Assembly (NCBI RefSeq): GCF_004210375.1
Contig: NC_134829.1
Location: 55,110,107 to 55,174,106, forward strand
Source: Tachypleus tridentatus
Lineage: Eukaryota > Arthropoda > Merostomata > Xiphosura > Limulidae
DNA length: 64,000 bases
Direction: 5' to 3'
Below the pieces are notes generated by a model that worked only from the letters and a program-made list of their open reading frames with translations, was not told where the DNA came from and ran no database searches. Each line of letters opens with the position of its first letter. Position 1 is the stretch's first letter. Below, in pieces: positions 1 to 56,059 of the stretch. A program made the position numbers and the translations under genes.

Positions 1-43506
<43,506 letters not shown>

Positions 43507-44275
43507 GACGTAGATTTTAGTTGTCCGTTCAACGTGTTACACGAATACCACCATCTTGGAGAAACCTAGTAAAAGTTGCGATGGTATTTTAGGGATATCC
43601 CCAATACCCGAAATTCCTCTGTGCCATATTTTACACAACCAAGGGACAGACATGAAAGTTGCTTATTTCAGAAGATAGCAGTTACTCTAGTGGCTGTGAG
43701 GGTTTGGTTTATACTATTACAGTTTTAACACAGCGGCAGAGACTTATTGTTAAAGGTCGGTTCTTATGTACTGAGATATTTAACGTTCATCTATTTATAA
43801 ACCATTTTCAAATTAAAAACTGAGGTATCTGAAGGTGTAATCTTTGCACAAGTCTCTACAGATCTACGAAAGAAAATAACACATTTGTCACTATGACAAC
43901 GGCTTCTAGGATTGGCGATCACGAAGAAAAACCATAGATTTGTTGCTGTGGCAACGGTTCTTTGAACGCAAAGTAAAGGCAAGGTCCTTGAATCCTGGCT
44001 ATACCCAGACATTATCGATCTACGTCAGGGATCTGTATCCAATGAGCAGCCGTAAAATCTCTTAATACTGTAACAACGTTTGGTGGCCTGTTTAATCAAA
44101 TAAGCTGACCTCTAATAATATCAAAATTGTGCTTTATATTAGTACCAATAACTCAACCTGGCCTGACCTTATAAAACCGTAACCTGACTTCCTCTCTTCA
44201 CGCGATGATCCGTGTTTGATTTCCTTTCTTAATTCATGTCCAGTAAATGTTTTGTCTTTTTAATAATCCTCATAA
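43507..44275. other. Receptor 5' UTR and presumed upstream region
   Basis: Holds at least the proximal 5' UTR (in-frame stop at 43537-43539). A possible 5'-UTR acceptor, AACTTTTACTAG|GTTTC on the minus strand, ends near 43577. No TATA box or initiator could be assigned with confidence. Confidence 0.4.
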
Positions 44276-44398
44276 TGTGTGTGTGTGTATTTCCTTATAG
44301 CAAAGCCACATCAGCCTATCTGTTATGTCCACCGAGGGGAATCGAACCCCAGATTTTAGTGTTGTAAATCCGAAGATTTACCACTGTCTCTACTGGGG
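44276..44398 (-). mobile_element. SINE-2 copy
   Basis: Reverse copy with GTGTGTGTGTATTTCCTTAT tail end and CCGAGGGGAATCGAACCCC head. Confidence 0.87.
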
Positions 44399-44492
44399 AA
44401 AATCCTCATAATCCTTGTATTGTTTGAACTCTGTCATTTTAAAGGAGAATTGGTTACGAGCCATGTGTTTTAAACAAGGCTGGTACGAACAG

Positions 44493-44772
44493 GCCCGGTA
44501 TGGCCAGGTGGGTTAAGGCGTTCCACTCGTTATCTGAGGGTCGCGGGTTCGAATCCCCATCGCACCAAACATGCTCGCCCTTTCAGACATGGAGGCGTTA
44601 TAATGTGACGGTCAATCTCACTATTCGTTGGTAAGAGAGTAGCCCAAGAGCTAGCGGTGGGTGGTGATGACTAGTTTCCTTCCTTCTAGTCTTACACTGC
44701 TAAATTAGGGACGGCTAGCGCAGATAGCCCTCGTGTAGCTTTGCGCGAAATTCAAGAAACAAAACAAACAAA
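44493..44772 (+). mobile_element. SINE-1 copy
   Basis: Forward near-consensus copy, GGCCCGGTATGGCCAGGTGG to AATTCAAGAAACAAAACAAA. Confidence 0.93.
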
Positions 44773-44997
44773 CATCATACGAACACAAACGGTGTATAAA
44801 CGCTCTAAAGCACAAAACACTATAAAACTATTTTAATTTGACATGTCATGATAAGTTTTGTTATCACTGTTAATCTGTTATACATTATTCACATTTCCAG
44901 ACTGTAATTAGGATATTTCAACGACGAATTAATTCAGGGCAAAAAACTTAGATTTTTTCTAGAAAATTTGTTTTAAAATCTGCTGCGATTTGTTATT

Positions 44998-45238
44998 GTT
45001 TACATGTTTCTCGCAAAGTTAAACGAGGGATTTTCGTTTCTAATACTAAAATGATAGACTAGAGGTAAGACAGCTATTCACCCCCACCCCCAACTCTTGG
45101 ACTACATTTTACAAACGATAAGTAGGATTAATTGCTTAATTCAAACGCCTCCATGGCTGAAATGGCGAGTATGTTTCTTGACAGGTTTCGATCTCACAGT
45201 TGCGACTTGAGTACCCTAAGCACCAGACTATGCCAGAG
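44998..45238 (-). mobile_element. Highly diverged SINE-1 copy
   Basis: TTTCTCGCAAAGTTAAACGA, CCCCAACTCTTGGACTAC, GCCTCCATGGCTGAAATGGC occur in SINE-1 order with many changes. Confidence 0.7.
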
Positions 45239-45716
45239 CCGCTTGGATTTTGAGACTAAAGCAACCAGTACTTCGCTAACTAAAGCTCTGTCAGATCAAC
45301 GTCTGTGATGTAATGCGATTAAGACGTGAAAGGCTTAATGTGTCACGAACGTCGGAGCGTAGCAAGCCGTTTGTATCATCATATAACAATCCCCTTTCAA
45401 ATATTAAATCGTAAGACAATAATTTACGTTCGTTATCAAGAGACAATAGAGTTAAAATGGTGATTACAGGTACGTAAAGAAACTTACGGTCGAAAAACCA
45501 TCATAGCTTTTTATTACAGAATTCCTGTTTTGTTTTTTAATTTCACGTTTTCAGAGCCCAGCAGAAAGAGGAATTACCATTCAGATTCTGGAAACCTTGT
45601 ACAGGTTTTTATTAGGCTTAATTACAGGAGGTACGTTCGCACAAGCTCTGTTGTTACTTTAAAATTTTAATAATACAATAACACTTTAAGTAAAATAATG
45701 CAGAATAAATTTACCT

Positions 45717-45995
45717 GGTTTGTTTGTTTCGAATTTTGCGCAAAGCTGCACAAGGGCTATCTGCGCTAGCCGTCCCTAATTTAGCAGTGTAAGACGAGAG
45801 GGAAAGCAGCTAGTCATCACCACCCACTGCCAACTCTTGGGCTACTCTTTTTACCAACAAATAGTGGGATTGACCGTCACATTATAATGCCCCTGCGGCT
45901 GAAAGGGCGAGCATGTTTAGTGGAACGGGGATTCGAACCTACGACCCTAAGTTTACGAGTCGAACGCCTTAACTCACCTGTCCATGCCTAGACCT
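45717..45995 (-). mobile_element. SINE-1 copy
   Basis: Reverse copy, TTTCGAATTTTGCGCAAAGC to TCCATGCCTAGACC. Confidence 0.9.
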
Positions 45996-46125
45996 GGGTG
46001 AGTAAATAATCCTGCATTTCAGTTGTTACAAATATTTGAAAGGTTCTCATACTAGATAGAGGAAATAAAACAAACACTCGATGCTTTAGGAAAAAGTGTA
46101 TTTTTTAGGTGTTTCAGTTTCATTT

Positions 46126-46406
46126 CGGGCCTGGCATGGCCTAGCGCGTTAAGGCGTGCGCTTCGTAATCTGAGGGTCGCGGGTTCGCGCCCGAGTCGCG
46201 ACAAACATGCTCGCCCTCCCAGCCGTGGGGGCGTTATAATGTGACGGTCAATCCCACTATTCGTTGGTAAAAGAGTAGCCCAAGAGTTGGCGGTGGGTGG
46301 TGATGACTAGCTGCCTTCCCTCTAGTCTTACACTGCTAAATTAGGGACGGCTAGCACAGATGGCCCTCGAGTAGCTTTGTGCGAAATTCCAAAAAAACAA
46401 ACAAAC
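46126..46406 (+). mobile_element. SINE-1 copy (GCGCCC subfamily)
   Basis: Forward copy with GGTTCGCGCCCGAGTCGCG and CTCGCCCTCCCAGCC, flanked by CAGTTTCATTTC on both sides. Confidence 0.93.
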
Positions 46407-46612
46407 AAACAGTTTCATTTCCTTTACGTAATATTTTGCTGCGCGACGTGTTTGATGGAATATTATAATAAACCATTTTTGATGATGGTTTAACATATTT
46501 ACAAAAGTTGGTTAATATATGAGGAAAAATCGTCGTAAGAAGATGAAGTATAATTACAAGGTTTACTTATTAGATCAGGTGTTGGAATAATGTTTTAAAA
46601 GTTGAACTAAAC

Positions 46613-46912
46613 TCTCCGCCAGTGGGTCAGCGGTAAGCTTACGTTTTTACAACGGTAAAACACTGCGTTCGATTATATATGCAAAAACGGCTCGTTTGGG
46701 TTGAGAAAATATTTTACGTAGAAGAGCGAACAACGTTTCGACCTTCTTCGGTCATCGTCAGGTTCACAAAGAAAGAGGTAACTGACCGGAAGCTGACCAC
46801 ATGTAAAATATTTTCTCAACCCAAACGAGCCGTTTTTGAATATATATTTCTCTACGAGTGGGTTTTCTCGACATCACTGCGTTCGATTCCTCGTAGAGGA
46901 TGAAGTGTGAGT
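46613..46912 (+). mobile_element. SINE-2 copy interrupted by a Penelope-like fragment
   Basis: The head runs to CACTGCGTTCGATT (46661-46674). It is interrupted by 200 bp and resumes at a second CACTGCGTTCGATT (46875-46888) followed by CCTCGTAGAGGATGAAG. Confidence 0.85.
46675..46874 (-). mobile_element. Penelope-like palindromic fragment with hammerhead-like core
   Basis: 200 bp with 14-bp target duplication. Arms CAAAAACGGCTCGTTTGGGT at 46682 and its complement ending near 46838 flank a core. On the minus strand (46763-46731) the core reads CTGACGA, a GACC..GGTC hairpin and GAAACGTTG. The right end is GTGGGTTTTCTCGACATCA. Hammerhead motifs in Penelope-like elements are established; assignment here is by pattern. 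Confidence 0.6.
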
Positions 46913-46914
46913 TT

Positions 46915-47600
46915 ATTCTAACACTACTGGCTTGAATAAACTATTAACAAAAGGTCAGAGTTAACTCCTGCAAACTTTGTGTTACACCCATACTGTTGAT
47001 ATTATACTGTTTTGTTACTACCATTGATGTCTTAGTCAAAAATCTAAATATATCTTTTAAATATGAGTCGCGTAGTAAGTCATATAAAACGAGAACGCAG
47101 CTGTCTTAGGTCACGTAAGACTTTAGCACGATCTCATGTAATAACGAACAAGGACCTTCTGAACAACTGAATACAGAGGTAGACAATAGCCGCATCATGT
47201 AGCTATGGTAGCGTCCTCTGCTAAATAATCGATTTACTTTTATAAAAACTACGGACCTGATTTAGATTAAACTTACAAATTTAGAGTTATTATTACGTGA
47301 CAAAGAACAGTGGGGCTTCCAGAAAAAAAAATAATACGTTGCTTACATCTGGTATTTCTCCTGAGGTTTTACTAATGGTAAAGTTTTTCGGTTGCCAGTT
47401 GTTCGGTAGTGTGTGCGCGGTAAAGGTAACGTGTTGAGTTCGTTACTGATGATGACTGGAGTTATAACACGTTGACCAAAGTGAAAAGGAAACATGAACT
47501 AAGACTTCGATATTAAACAATTTTCGGAATGCTAAGTTTATTTATTATAATAATCAGATATTTAACTATTTCAACTCTCATAGTACAAATTTATAATGTT
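46915..47600. other. Intergenic, no recognised feature
   Basis: 47340-47480 is less AT-rich and could be a non-coding exon of either strand, but nothing supports that. Confidence 0.4.
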
Positions 47601-47606
47601 TTATTA

Positions 47607-48799
47607 TTATTAATTACAGCTGCAACATCTTCTCCACCGGGTGTCAAAATGTTTTATTACAGCTGCAACATCTTCTCCACCGGGTGTCAAAATGTTTTAT
47701 TACAGCTGCAACATCTTCTCCACCGGGTGTCAAAATGTTTTATTATTATTAATTACAGCTGCAACATCTTCTCCACCGGGTGTCAAAATGTTTTATTATT
47801 ATTAATTACAGCTGCAACATCTTCTCCACCGGGTGTCAAAATGTTTTATTATTATTAATTACAGCTGCAACATCTTCTCCTCCGGGTGTCAAAATGTTTT
47901 ATTATTATTAATTACAGCTGCAAAATCTTCTCCACCGGGTGTCAAAATGTTTTATTATTATTAATTACAGCTGCAACATCTTCTCCACCGGGTGTCAAAA
48001 TGTTTTATTATTATTAATTACAGCTGCAACATCTTCTCCACCGGGTGTCAAAATGTTTTATTATTATTAATTACAGCTGCAACATCTTCTCCATCGGGTG
48101 TCAAAATGTTTTATTATTATTAATTACAGCTGCAACATCTTCTCCACCGGGTGTCAAAATGTTTTATTACAGCTGCAACATCTTCTCCACCGGGTGTCAA
48201 AATGTTTTATTATTATTAATTACAGCTGCAACATCTTCTCCACCGGGTGTCAACATGTTTTATTATTATTAATTACAGCTGCAACATCTTCTCCACCGGG
48301 TGTCAAAATGTTTTATTATTATTAATTACAGCTGCAACATCTTCTCCTCCGGGTGTCAAAATGTTTTATTATTATTAATTACAGCTGCAAAATCTTCTCC
48401 ACCGGGTGTCAAAATGTTTTATTATTATTAATTACAGCTGCAACATCTTCTCCACCGGTGTCAAAATGTTTTATTATTATTAATTACAGCTGCAACATCT
48501 TCTCCACCGGGTGTCAAAATGTTTTATTATTATTAATTACAGCTGCAACATCTTCTCCACCGGGTGTCAAAATGTTTTATTATTATTAATTACAGCTGCA
48601 ACATCTTCTCCTCCGGGTGTCAAAATGTTTTATTATTATTAATTACAGCTGCAAAATCTTCTCCACCGGGTGTCAAAATGTTTTATTATTATTAATTACA
48701 GCTGCAACATCTTCTCCACCGGGTGTCAAAATGTTTTATTATTATTAATTACAGCTGCAACATCTTCTCCTCCGGGTGTCAAAATGTTTTATTATACCT
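47607..48799 (+). repeat. Tandem array G, 53/43-bp unit, about 23 copies
   Basis: The unit is GCTGCAACATCTTCTCCACC followed by GGGTGTCAAAATG and TTTTATTATTATTAATTACA. Short units lack ten bases of the TTATTATTAA part. Two linked variants (CTCCTCCGG and GCAAAATC) recur together, showing block duplication of several units. Each unit contains AATTACAG|C, resembling a plus-strand 3' splice site. Confidence 0.94.
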
Positions 48800-48829
48800 G
48801 CAACTTTCCTCCCCGGGAAGCTTACGACG

Positions 48830-49232
48830 TTTCCCGACCCACCACAATAAAGAAAAAGTTAATCACTGATGAAAGAACTGTTTTAAACACAATAAACGGA
48901 ATATTAATCAGTGTTTGACAAACAAAGGTTTGTACTCATGATTTTAAACCATACTTGTCATCCAGTATCAGCATTAGGCACATTACATTTTTAAACATTA
49001 GGTTATTTATTCAGTTAGCTAAAAATATTCAATAATATTAGTATTACAACCACTCTATGTTCGCCATATCCATAGCCGACGGCGCTTTTTTCATAATCCA
49101 GAGCTCATCAGACACAACAAACACAATAAAGGTCGGAACATTTATTATCAAAAATTCGTATCAGATGTCTTATGTTTTTGAACAATGTACCACAGAGCTC
49201 CCTACTGGCACAACTGTATGTGTGCAGACTCA
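48830..49232. other. Intergenic, no recognised feature
   Basis: No gene or repeat recognised apart from the end of array G. Confidence 0.5.
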
Positions 49233-49392
49233 CACCGCTCAAAACTGGGTTTCGATAACCGTGGTAGGCAAAACACAGATAACCCATTGTATAACTTTAT
49301 ACTTAATTCTGAACAAACAGGACCAACCACGGATATCAAACCTGGTTTCTAGCGTTGTAAGCCCATAGGCGTACGTGCCACAGATGGGCGTT
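49233..49392. mobile_element. Two SINE-2 fragments, head to head
   Basis: A forward fragment (ACTGGGTTTCGATAACCGTG, tail AACCCATTGTATAAC) is followed by a reverse head fragment (ATCAAACCTGGTTTCTAGCG). Confidence 0.65.
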
Positions 49393-49867
49393 ACATAGAG
49401 ACGAAGATCCAGCAACTATCTGTGTAAGAATGTGGAGAGATTTCCTTTACGATTTGTGCAGAAATGTAAACTTAACACACAGGTCATGTGATCTAGCTAA
49501 GAAGAAATAAATGTTACATTTAACTTCTTGCAAGTTCGCTTCTTAAGACGACGTGGTAACCGTTGAAACATATAGAGTCAACCTTTAAAAACGGTTTTAA
49601 TTGTGTATTGATTTTAACGATATGTGCTGTTTACTTATTATTTTAATATCAACTCTATTTGAAAGTTTCTAGCGAAGCTACATAAAAGGCTGTCTTGTAT
49701 GATGGTAAAGTCTGATTGGTCGTCATTGTTACAGCGCACCGACGGTCACAAAGTGCAGAGTGAACAGTGCTAGCTTAAAATGTTATATCTTAACACTACA
49801 TCGCTGTATACATTAATAAATACGGTAATTTAGAAGATACTCGGGACAATATGTTACCAATTAGTGC

Positions 49868-49980
49868 GTGTGTTTTTTCTTATAGCAAAGCCACATCGGG
49901 CTATCTGCTGAGCCCACTGAGGGGAATCGAACCCCTGATTTTAGCCTCGTAAATCCGTATACATACCGCCGTACTAGCGC
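49868..49980 (-). mobile_element. SINE-2 copy
   Basis: Reverse copy, TTATAGCAAAGCCACATCGG and CTGAGGGGAATCGAACCCCT. Confidence 0.87.
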
Positions 49981-50127
49981 AAAGAAATATTTTGTTTTTA
50001 TGCGTAAGATGTTAACAATATTAAACTTGTAAATGTCAAATCTTGTTGAATAGTAAGTCGTTTGAAACTTTACGTTTCTTTATGAAACGTCGAATGTTGA
50101 CTTTAAGTTTGAATATTAAAATAATTA

Positions 50128-50367
50128 CCCAAGGGCTGTCTGCGCTAGCCGTCCCTAACTTAACAGTGAAAATACGAGAGGGAAGCAGCTAGTCATCACT
50201 AACCACCAACTCTTGTGTTACTATTTTACTAACGAATAGTGGGATTGACCGTCACATTATAATGCTCACACGGTTGAAAGGGCGAGCATGAATTTTGTGA
50301 TGGGGATTCGAACCTGCGACCCTCAGAGTACGAGTCAAGGGGGCTAAACACCTGGCCATGCCAGGCC
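50128..50367 (-). mobile_element. SINE-1 copy, tail truncated
   Basis: Reverse copy from CAAGGGCTGTCTGCGCTAGC to GGCCATGCCAGGCC. Confidence 0.87.
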
Positions 50368-50369
50368 TA

Positions 50370-52390
50370 AACCATCTTATAGAGCAACAATGCGGATTTG
50401 CTTTTATCGCGAAACTCCAAAGTAAAATGTTTAGTGGTGTTTTTGGTTAGCATGTGTCAGCTGGGTGTTAAAAGGAAAGAATTTTGTTGCCTTGAATTTC
50501 TCAGTTAAATAAGATGTAAATATTGTACCTTTGGATATTTGTATTAAGAACTGAAAGGGAAAGGATGCTAAGGCTTAGCGTTTGTGGATAAAACATAGAA
50601 GGAAAATATTACGTTATTTAATTTGATACGTTAAAACAAGTACCAGAGCGTTATAACCATTAACACTGAAGTTATATTAAATATAACCGTTTATGGAATT
50701 ACTTAAAGCGTAATGGACGGTGTAAAAAAAAACGAAAAACTAAAATGCAAGAGATAAAAACAAGACATCAGTTAAAAAACCTTTTTATCTGCTTTGTGAT
50801 TCTTTTAAACAAATATTTCCACGATAAGGTTACGAGCTCTGGATTGGACGAGACGTCTCGTTACTAAATAGTGCGGCAAATAAAGTGGTTAGAATACTAT
50901 TATTACTAGATGTAATTGTCCATGTTCCTCTAAAATGTTCTGTTTCAAGAGTAAATAAAACCCAAAACAATGCAGAATTCTTTTCGTGATTCAAGGCACA
51001 AGCATGGTTTACTAGCGCCATGACAGTATAAATTGCAACGTTAAGCTTTCCTTATGTGACATTATTTAAGTGTCTATTGACTGACTGACACACAACGGTA
51101 TTGTGAAGCAAGAGGGTAAGTCTATTATAATTCTTGAAGTTCCCTGAGAGGCTATATAAAAAAGGCATGTTTACTAATATAATAAACCTAATAGTAGCGT
51201 CTTGAGACATGTATAATAAATTATAATTATGCCTTGTCAGTTGAATAGGACGTACAAGCCCTCAACATTATGCAGAATGTTTACGAAAAATGAAAGAAAA
51301 TTAGTATATAAAACGAAAAATGTTGAGAAATTAGGAAGATAAATGATCAGATATTATAAATATCATTTTAGTTTGTGGTGAAATAATTGTTTGTTACAAG
51401 AAAGGAGCATTACGAACATTTCAGTTGCACTCCCTTACACAGGCTCAACCGACGAGAGTTTTCATTAAACACCAGTTTTCCTCAACTTAGTTGGTTCAAG
51501 CAAACAAAATGATATAAGGAAAACAAAGTAAAGTCTGGTCAACCAAAATGACACCTTCAATCTCCATTAAAATGTTAATAAAATATAAACATTAATTGAC
51601 TGGTAATTATCAATGAAAAATTGGTTACGGAAACTGTTTTTATTTTCATTTTAGTAAACTTATAATCCTTCCAGGTAGAAAAATGAAAGCGTTCTGTTGT
51701 CTTGAGATTGTAGAATGAACTTAATAATACCTCCAGATAAAATACGACAGTTTTTTGTAGTCTTGAGATATTAGAATATATTTCATAATACTTCGAGAGA
51801 GAGAAATGGCAGCTTTTTGTTGTCTTGAGAGTGTAGAATAATTTACTTTATAAATATATACACATATTGCATCTAGAAGTGCAACATATTTAAATTATTC
51901 ATTTGTTTAAATATTTTTAATATTGATAAAATTTTTCGTAAAATGAGAAACCACCTTTTCCGGTGGTTTATTCCTTTGTATGTTTATTTTTATTATCATT
52001 AAAGATCAGTGTTATGCTACTGTTTCACTAAGAGGAATATTATTCGAAGTTGAATAATGTTGGCTTTTGTGAGCATTGTATTTTCTGTTCTTTTTTTTTT
52101 TTTTTATAAATTAAATTTGAACAAAATGAATTTCCATGGTTTATGTGCGTTAAAAATCCCGTAAATTGCGTGATGCCCTCTAGTGGTATGCAAAACAACG
52201 ACTAAGGTGAATTAATGAAACAAATATAAACTTTGAAACAGTGAAAACTATTTTAGTAGTTTATAGATCTAAATAGCTGCATATAATTTACAGAAAATGT
52301 TACTTGCAATAAATTCTATTAGCTCAAACTTTTCAAATTAAATAAGTATTGATTTTGCTCACCAGATGACGCTAGGAACCGGGGAATACT
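50370..52390. other. Intergenic, no recognised feature
   Basis: 2 kb of AT-rich sequence. The 63-codon ORF near 50830-51021 resembles no family that I know. No arrays or SINEs recognised; AAATGNNAGCNTTNTGTTGTC-like fragments near 51690-51830 repeat loosely. Confidence 0.5.
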
Positions 52391-52398
52391 TGAACGTT

Positions 52399-52668
52399 TG
52401 TTTAGTTTTTTGAATTTCGCACAAAGCTACTCGAGGGCTATCTGTGCTAGCCGTCCCTAATTTAGCAGTGTAAGACTAGAGGGAAGGCAGCTAGTCATCA
52501 GAACCCACCGCCAACTCTTGGGCTACTCTTATACCAACGAATAGTGGGATTGACCGTCACATTATAACACACCCACGACTGAAATGGCATGTTTGATGTG
52601 AGAGGGGTTCGAACCTGCGACCCTCAGATTACGGGTCGAATGCCTTAACCAGCTGATCATGCCTGGCC
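52399..52668 (-). mobile_element. SINE-1 copy
   Basis: Reverse copy, TTTTTGAATTTCGCACAAAG to GATCATGCCTGGCC. Confidence 0.9.
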
Positions 52669-53212
52669 TTAACATATTTAACCTTCATATTTTTTGTACA
52701 TCGAAACCCAACTTGAGTGGTGAATTGTTGGTTGGTGGTTTAAAATTGTGTTAAATTGTTACAAGCATCTGTGATAAAACAACATTCGAATTATGTTTTG
52801 TTTCTTTTTTTCCAACCCACTCAAATAATAAAAGACACATCTAGTTTCTCTTAATGTAGAATGTTATAAGAAACTGTTAAAAATTGGTTTATATAGCTCA
52901 GAAAATTATTTTATATTTTGTTATAAGTGGATTTAATGAATTGCTCTAAGTATAGACATTTAAACTCAGTTATTATAGTACTTCTGTGTTAATTTCAATA
53001 CGATTCCACGTTTAACTTTGTATTTCAACAAAATGTCAAGTGATTAAAAAGGAATATGACCACCACAGTACATGTGGAAAGCTGCTATAAGAATGTATAG
53101 TTTTTAACACAGTGTTTATGTAAGAGGATAATTTCAGTGAGGATTACTACTTATGTAATGAGTTACAATTATAAATAAGATCTTCAAGATGAAATATTGG
53201 AGTACCATAAAT

Positions 53213-53876
53213 CAGACAGGACTGATGCATTTAACATCATGATTCAAACAGGACTGATGCATTTTGTATCATGATTCAAACAGGACTGATGCATTTAACG
53301 TCATGAATAGATAGGACTGATGCATTTAACATCATGATTCAGACATGACTGATGCATTTAACATCATGAATCAGACAGGATTGAAGCATTTAATGTCATG
53401 AATAGACAAGACTGATGCATTTAACATCATGAATCAGACAGGACTGATGCATTTTGCATCATGATTCAAACAGGACTGATGCATTTAACGTCATGAACAA
53501 GACATGACTGATGCATTTAACATCATGAATCAGACAGGAGTGAAGCATTTAACATCATAATTCAAACAGGACTGATGCATTTAACGTCATGAATCAGACA
53601 GGACTGATGCATTTAACATCATGAATCACACAGAACTGAAGCATTTAACGTCATGAATCAGACAGGACTGATGCATTTAGCATCATAATTCAAACAGGAC
53701 TGATGCATTTAACGTCATGAATCAGAGAGGACTGATGCATTTAACATCATAAATCAGACAAGACTGATGCATTTAATATCATGAATCAGACAAGATTGAT
53801 GCATTTAACATCATGAATCACACAGGACTGATGCATTTACCATCATGAATCAGACAGGGCTGATTCATTCTACTGA
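53213..53876 (+). repeat. Tandem array L, about 31-bp unit, about 21 copies
   Basis: The unit is GACTGATGCATTTAACATCA plus TGAATCAGACAG. Copies differ at several positions (ATTTTGCATC, AACGTCATG, GAAGCATT) and by small length changes, so this array is older than array F or M. Confidence 0.92.
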
Positions 53877-53879
53877 ACA

Positions 53880-55010
53880 TTCGCGTAAGGTTTTCATTTT
53901 GTGATAGGCTTTGAGTAGATCATTGAAGGTACTCATGACAAGACTTGACGTCTTTGGGATGTGGTGTCCACAGAAACTTTTGTACATTTTTAGCCTTTTC
54001 CAAGGTCTGAGTATTCATAATCTGATAAGAGTTCAAATGCACCAGGCTTGTATTCTGGTTACAAACATGTTTATAAAAGCACAAATATTCAATTGAGGGT
54101 TAGGAATATTGCATTTAGGACCTCTATACTCTTGATTCTGAAGTGTAAGATAGTGTCAAGCTTGTCTGAAAAACCCCCAGAAACAGAAGTAAGAAAATGT
54201 GTGACATAATTGTGTACTTCCTGTCCACCAGGGGGACATTCATATGAGACCCTTATCCTAAAATATTGTCATAATAATTTTACATGCTACATTTCATTGC
54301 TTTACTACAATATATACAATGTCCATTCTTAACCATTGGAATTATCATACATAGACAGAATTGTAACCAGTTTTCGTATTCATTGTGTTTTTTTTTATTA
54401 TTTCAACAAAACTAAAAATAGCTAGAACCAGTTATTAACTCCTGCTGGGTTTCTCGATATGAGTTGTGGAATCTTTTTTTCATTATTAGTAAAGGCTGAA
54501 ACACTATAGTCAATTTTAAGAATGACCCAGTTGCTTTACGAAGTGACATTTGACTGGTGCAGTAGGCGACCTTCAAATACTCTCAAATAATTTCGTTCCT
54601 AAGACATGTGTCCGTCAACGGTCACATTCAAACTCTCCCTTTCTTAACCTAAAGATGACCTAGGAAGGTCAAACCGTTGTTCTCTCCTTATCAATAAAAG
54701 TGTTAATACCCATACCAGTTGTTCTGAGATACGACCTTCAATCACCATTCAAAGTAGGAGATTGTAATTTGTTTTTCTTTCTAGAAATTAAATAATGTTT
54801 TTAATACAAAAGAAAACAAAAATCTGAACTTGAAGTTTCAATATGAGATAAAATATTCTGCAAGGGAGAGGGGCTTGGTTATGTATGTGTATCACATTGT
54901 TTGCATTAAGTACTTAACTATCACGTGGGTTGTTTGTCAACTTTAGGAGATAAGGTCTCCAGCAATCTCTTAAAGACATTTATTATTTATGTATATAGTT
55001 TAGTACTATT
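53880..55010. other. Intergenic, mostly unassigned
   Basis: A diverged hammerhead-like motif lies at 54648-54680 on the plus strand (CTAAAGATGACCTAGG, GGTCAAACCGTTGT). Otherwise nothing recognised. Confidence 0.4.
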
Positions 55011-55013
55011 TGT

Positions 55014-55277
55014 CCTGGCATGGCACAGTGATTAGGGCATTCGACTCGCAATATGTGGGTCGTGGATTCGAATACCCCGTTACCAAGCACACTTTTCCTT
55101 TTAGCCTTGGAGGCGTTTTAATATAGTGGTCAGTTCTACTGTTATTTGGTAAATGAATGTTTCAAAGTTGGCAGTTGACTAGCTGTCTGACCTTTAGTAT
55201 TTTGTTGCTAAATGAGGTAAGGTTAGCTCACATAGTCCTCGTGTAGCTATGCGCGAAATTCCTAACAAATCAAACAA
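55014..55277 (+). mobile_element. Diverged SINE-1 copy
   Basis: Forward copy with GTCCTGGCATGGCACAGTG head, GTCGTGGATTCGAATACCCC B box and GCTATGCGCGAAATTCC tail. Confidence 0.85.
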
Positions 55278-55311
55278 GTCCACGTGACAGAGAGAACGGG
55301 TGCAAAAACTG

Positions 55312-55592
55312 GTTTGGTTTGTTTGTTCTTGAATTTCGCGCAAAGTTACACGAGAGCTATCTGCGCTAGTGGTCTCTAATTTAGCAGTGTAAGACTAGAG
55401 GGAAGCCAGCTAGTCTTCACCACCTACCGCGAACTCTTGGGCTACTCTTTTACCAACGAGTAGTGGGATTGACCGTCACATTGTTACGCCCCCACGGCTG
55501 AAATGGCGAGCATGTTTGGCGCGACGGGGATGTGAAACCGCGACCCTCGGATTACAAGTCGCACGCCTTAACGCGCTTGGCCATGCCGGGCC
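55312..55592 (-). mobile_element. SINE-1 copy
   Basis: Reverse copy, GTTCTTGAATTTCGCGCAAA to GGCCATGCCGGGCC. Head-to-head with the next copy. Confidence 0.92.
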
Positions 55593-55769
55593 ACACAGAA
55601 TAAGAGTTCAGCAGTTATCACCCACAGAAAGAACCATCTGTAGAAATGGTAATTACGATTCATAAAAGGAAGCAGTCTAGGTTTTTGAATGGTTTATTAA
55701 ATGAATGATTTATCACTGAATTCTGGCAAAAATAAGTAAAACTTAGGTATACAGATTTAGTAAGTATGA

Positions 55770-56030
55770 CCAAGCGCGTAAGGCATGCGACTCGTAATCC
55801 GAGGGTCGCGGGTTCGCGCCCGTGTCGTGCTAAACATGCTCGCCCTCCTAGCCATGGGGGTGTATAATGTGACGGTCAATCCCACTATTCGTTGGTAAAA
55901 GAGTAGCCCAAGAGTTGGCGGTGGGTGGTGATGACAAGCTGCCTTCCCTCTAGTCTTACACTGCTAAATTAGGGACGGCTAGCACAGATAGCCCTCGAGT
56001 AGCTTTGTGCGAAATTCTAAACAAACAAAC
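55770..56030 (+). mobile_element. SINE-1 copy (GCGCCC subfamily), 5' truncated
   Basis: Starts inside the head (CCAAGCGCGTAAGGCATGCG), tail TTCTAAACAAACAAACAAA, flanked by ATTTAGTAAG on both sides. Confidence 0.92.
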
Positions 56031-56059
56031 AAATTTAGTAAGCAAACACAGCTTCTTTA

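Noticed and set aside
47340..47480. Possible additional 5' exon of the receptor
   Set aside because: The minus strand is open for some codons and less AT-rich. There is no family similarity, and the signal peptide and in-frame upstream stop are already explained by the exon at 43422-43506.
49057..49368. 103-codon plus-strand ORF
   Set aside because: Its second half is SINE-2 sequence and the rest matches nothing recognisable.
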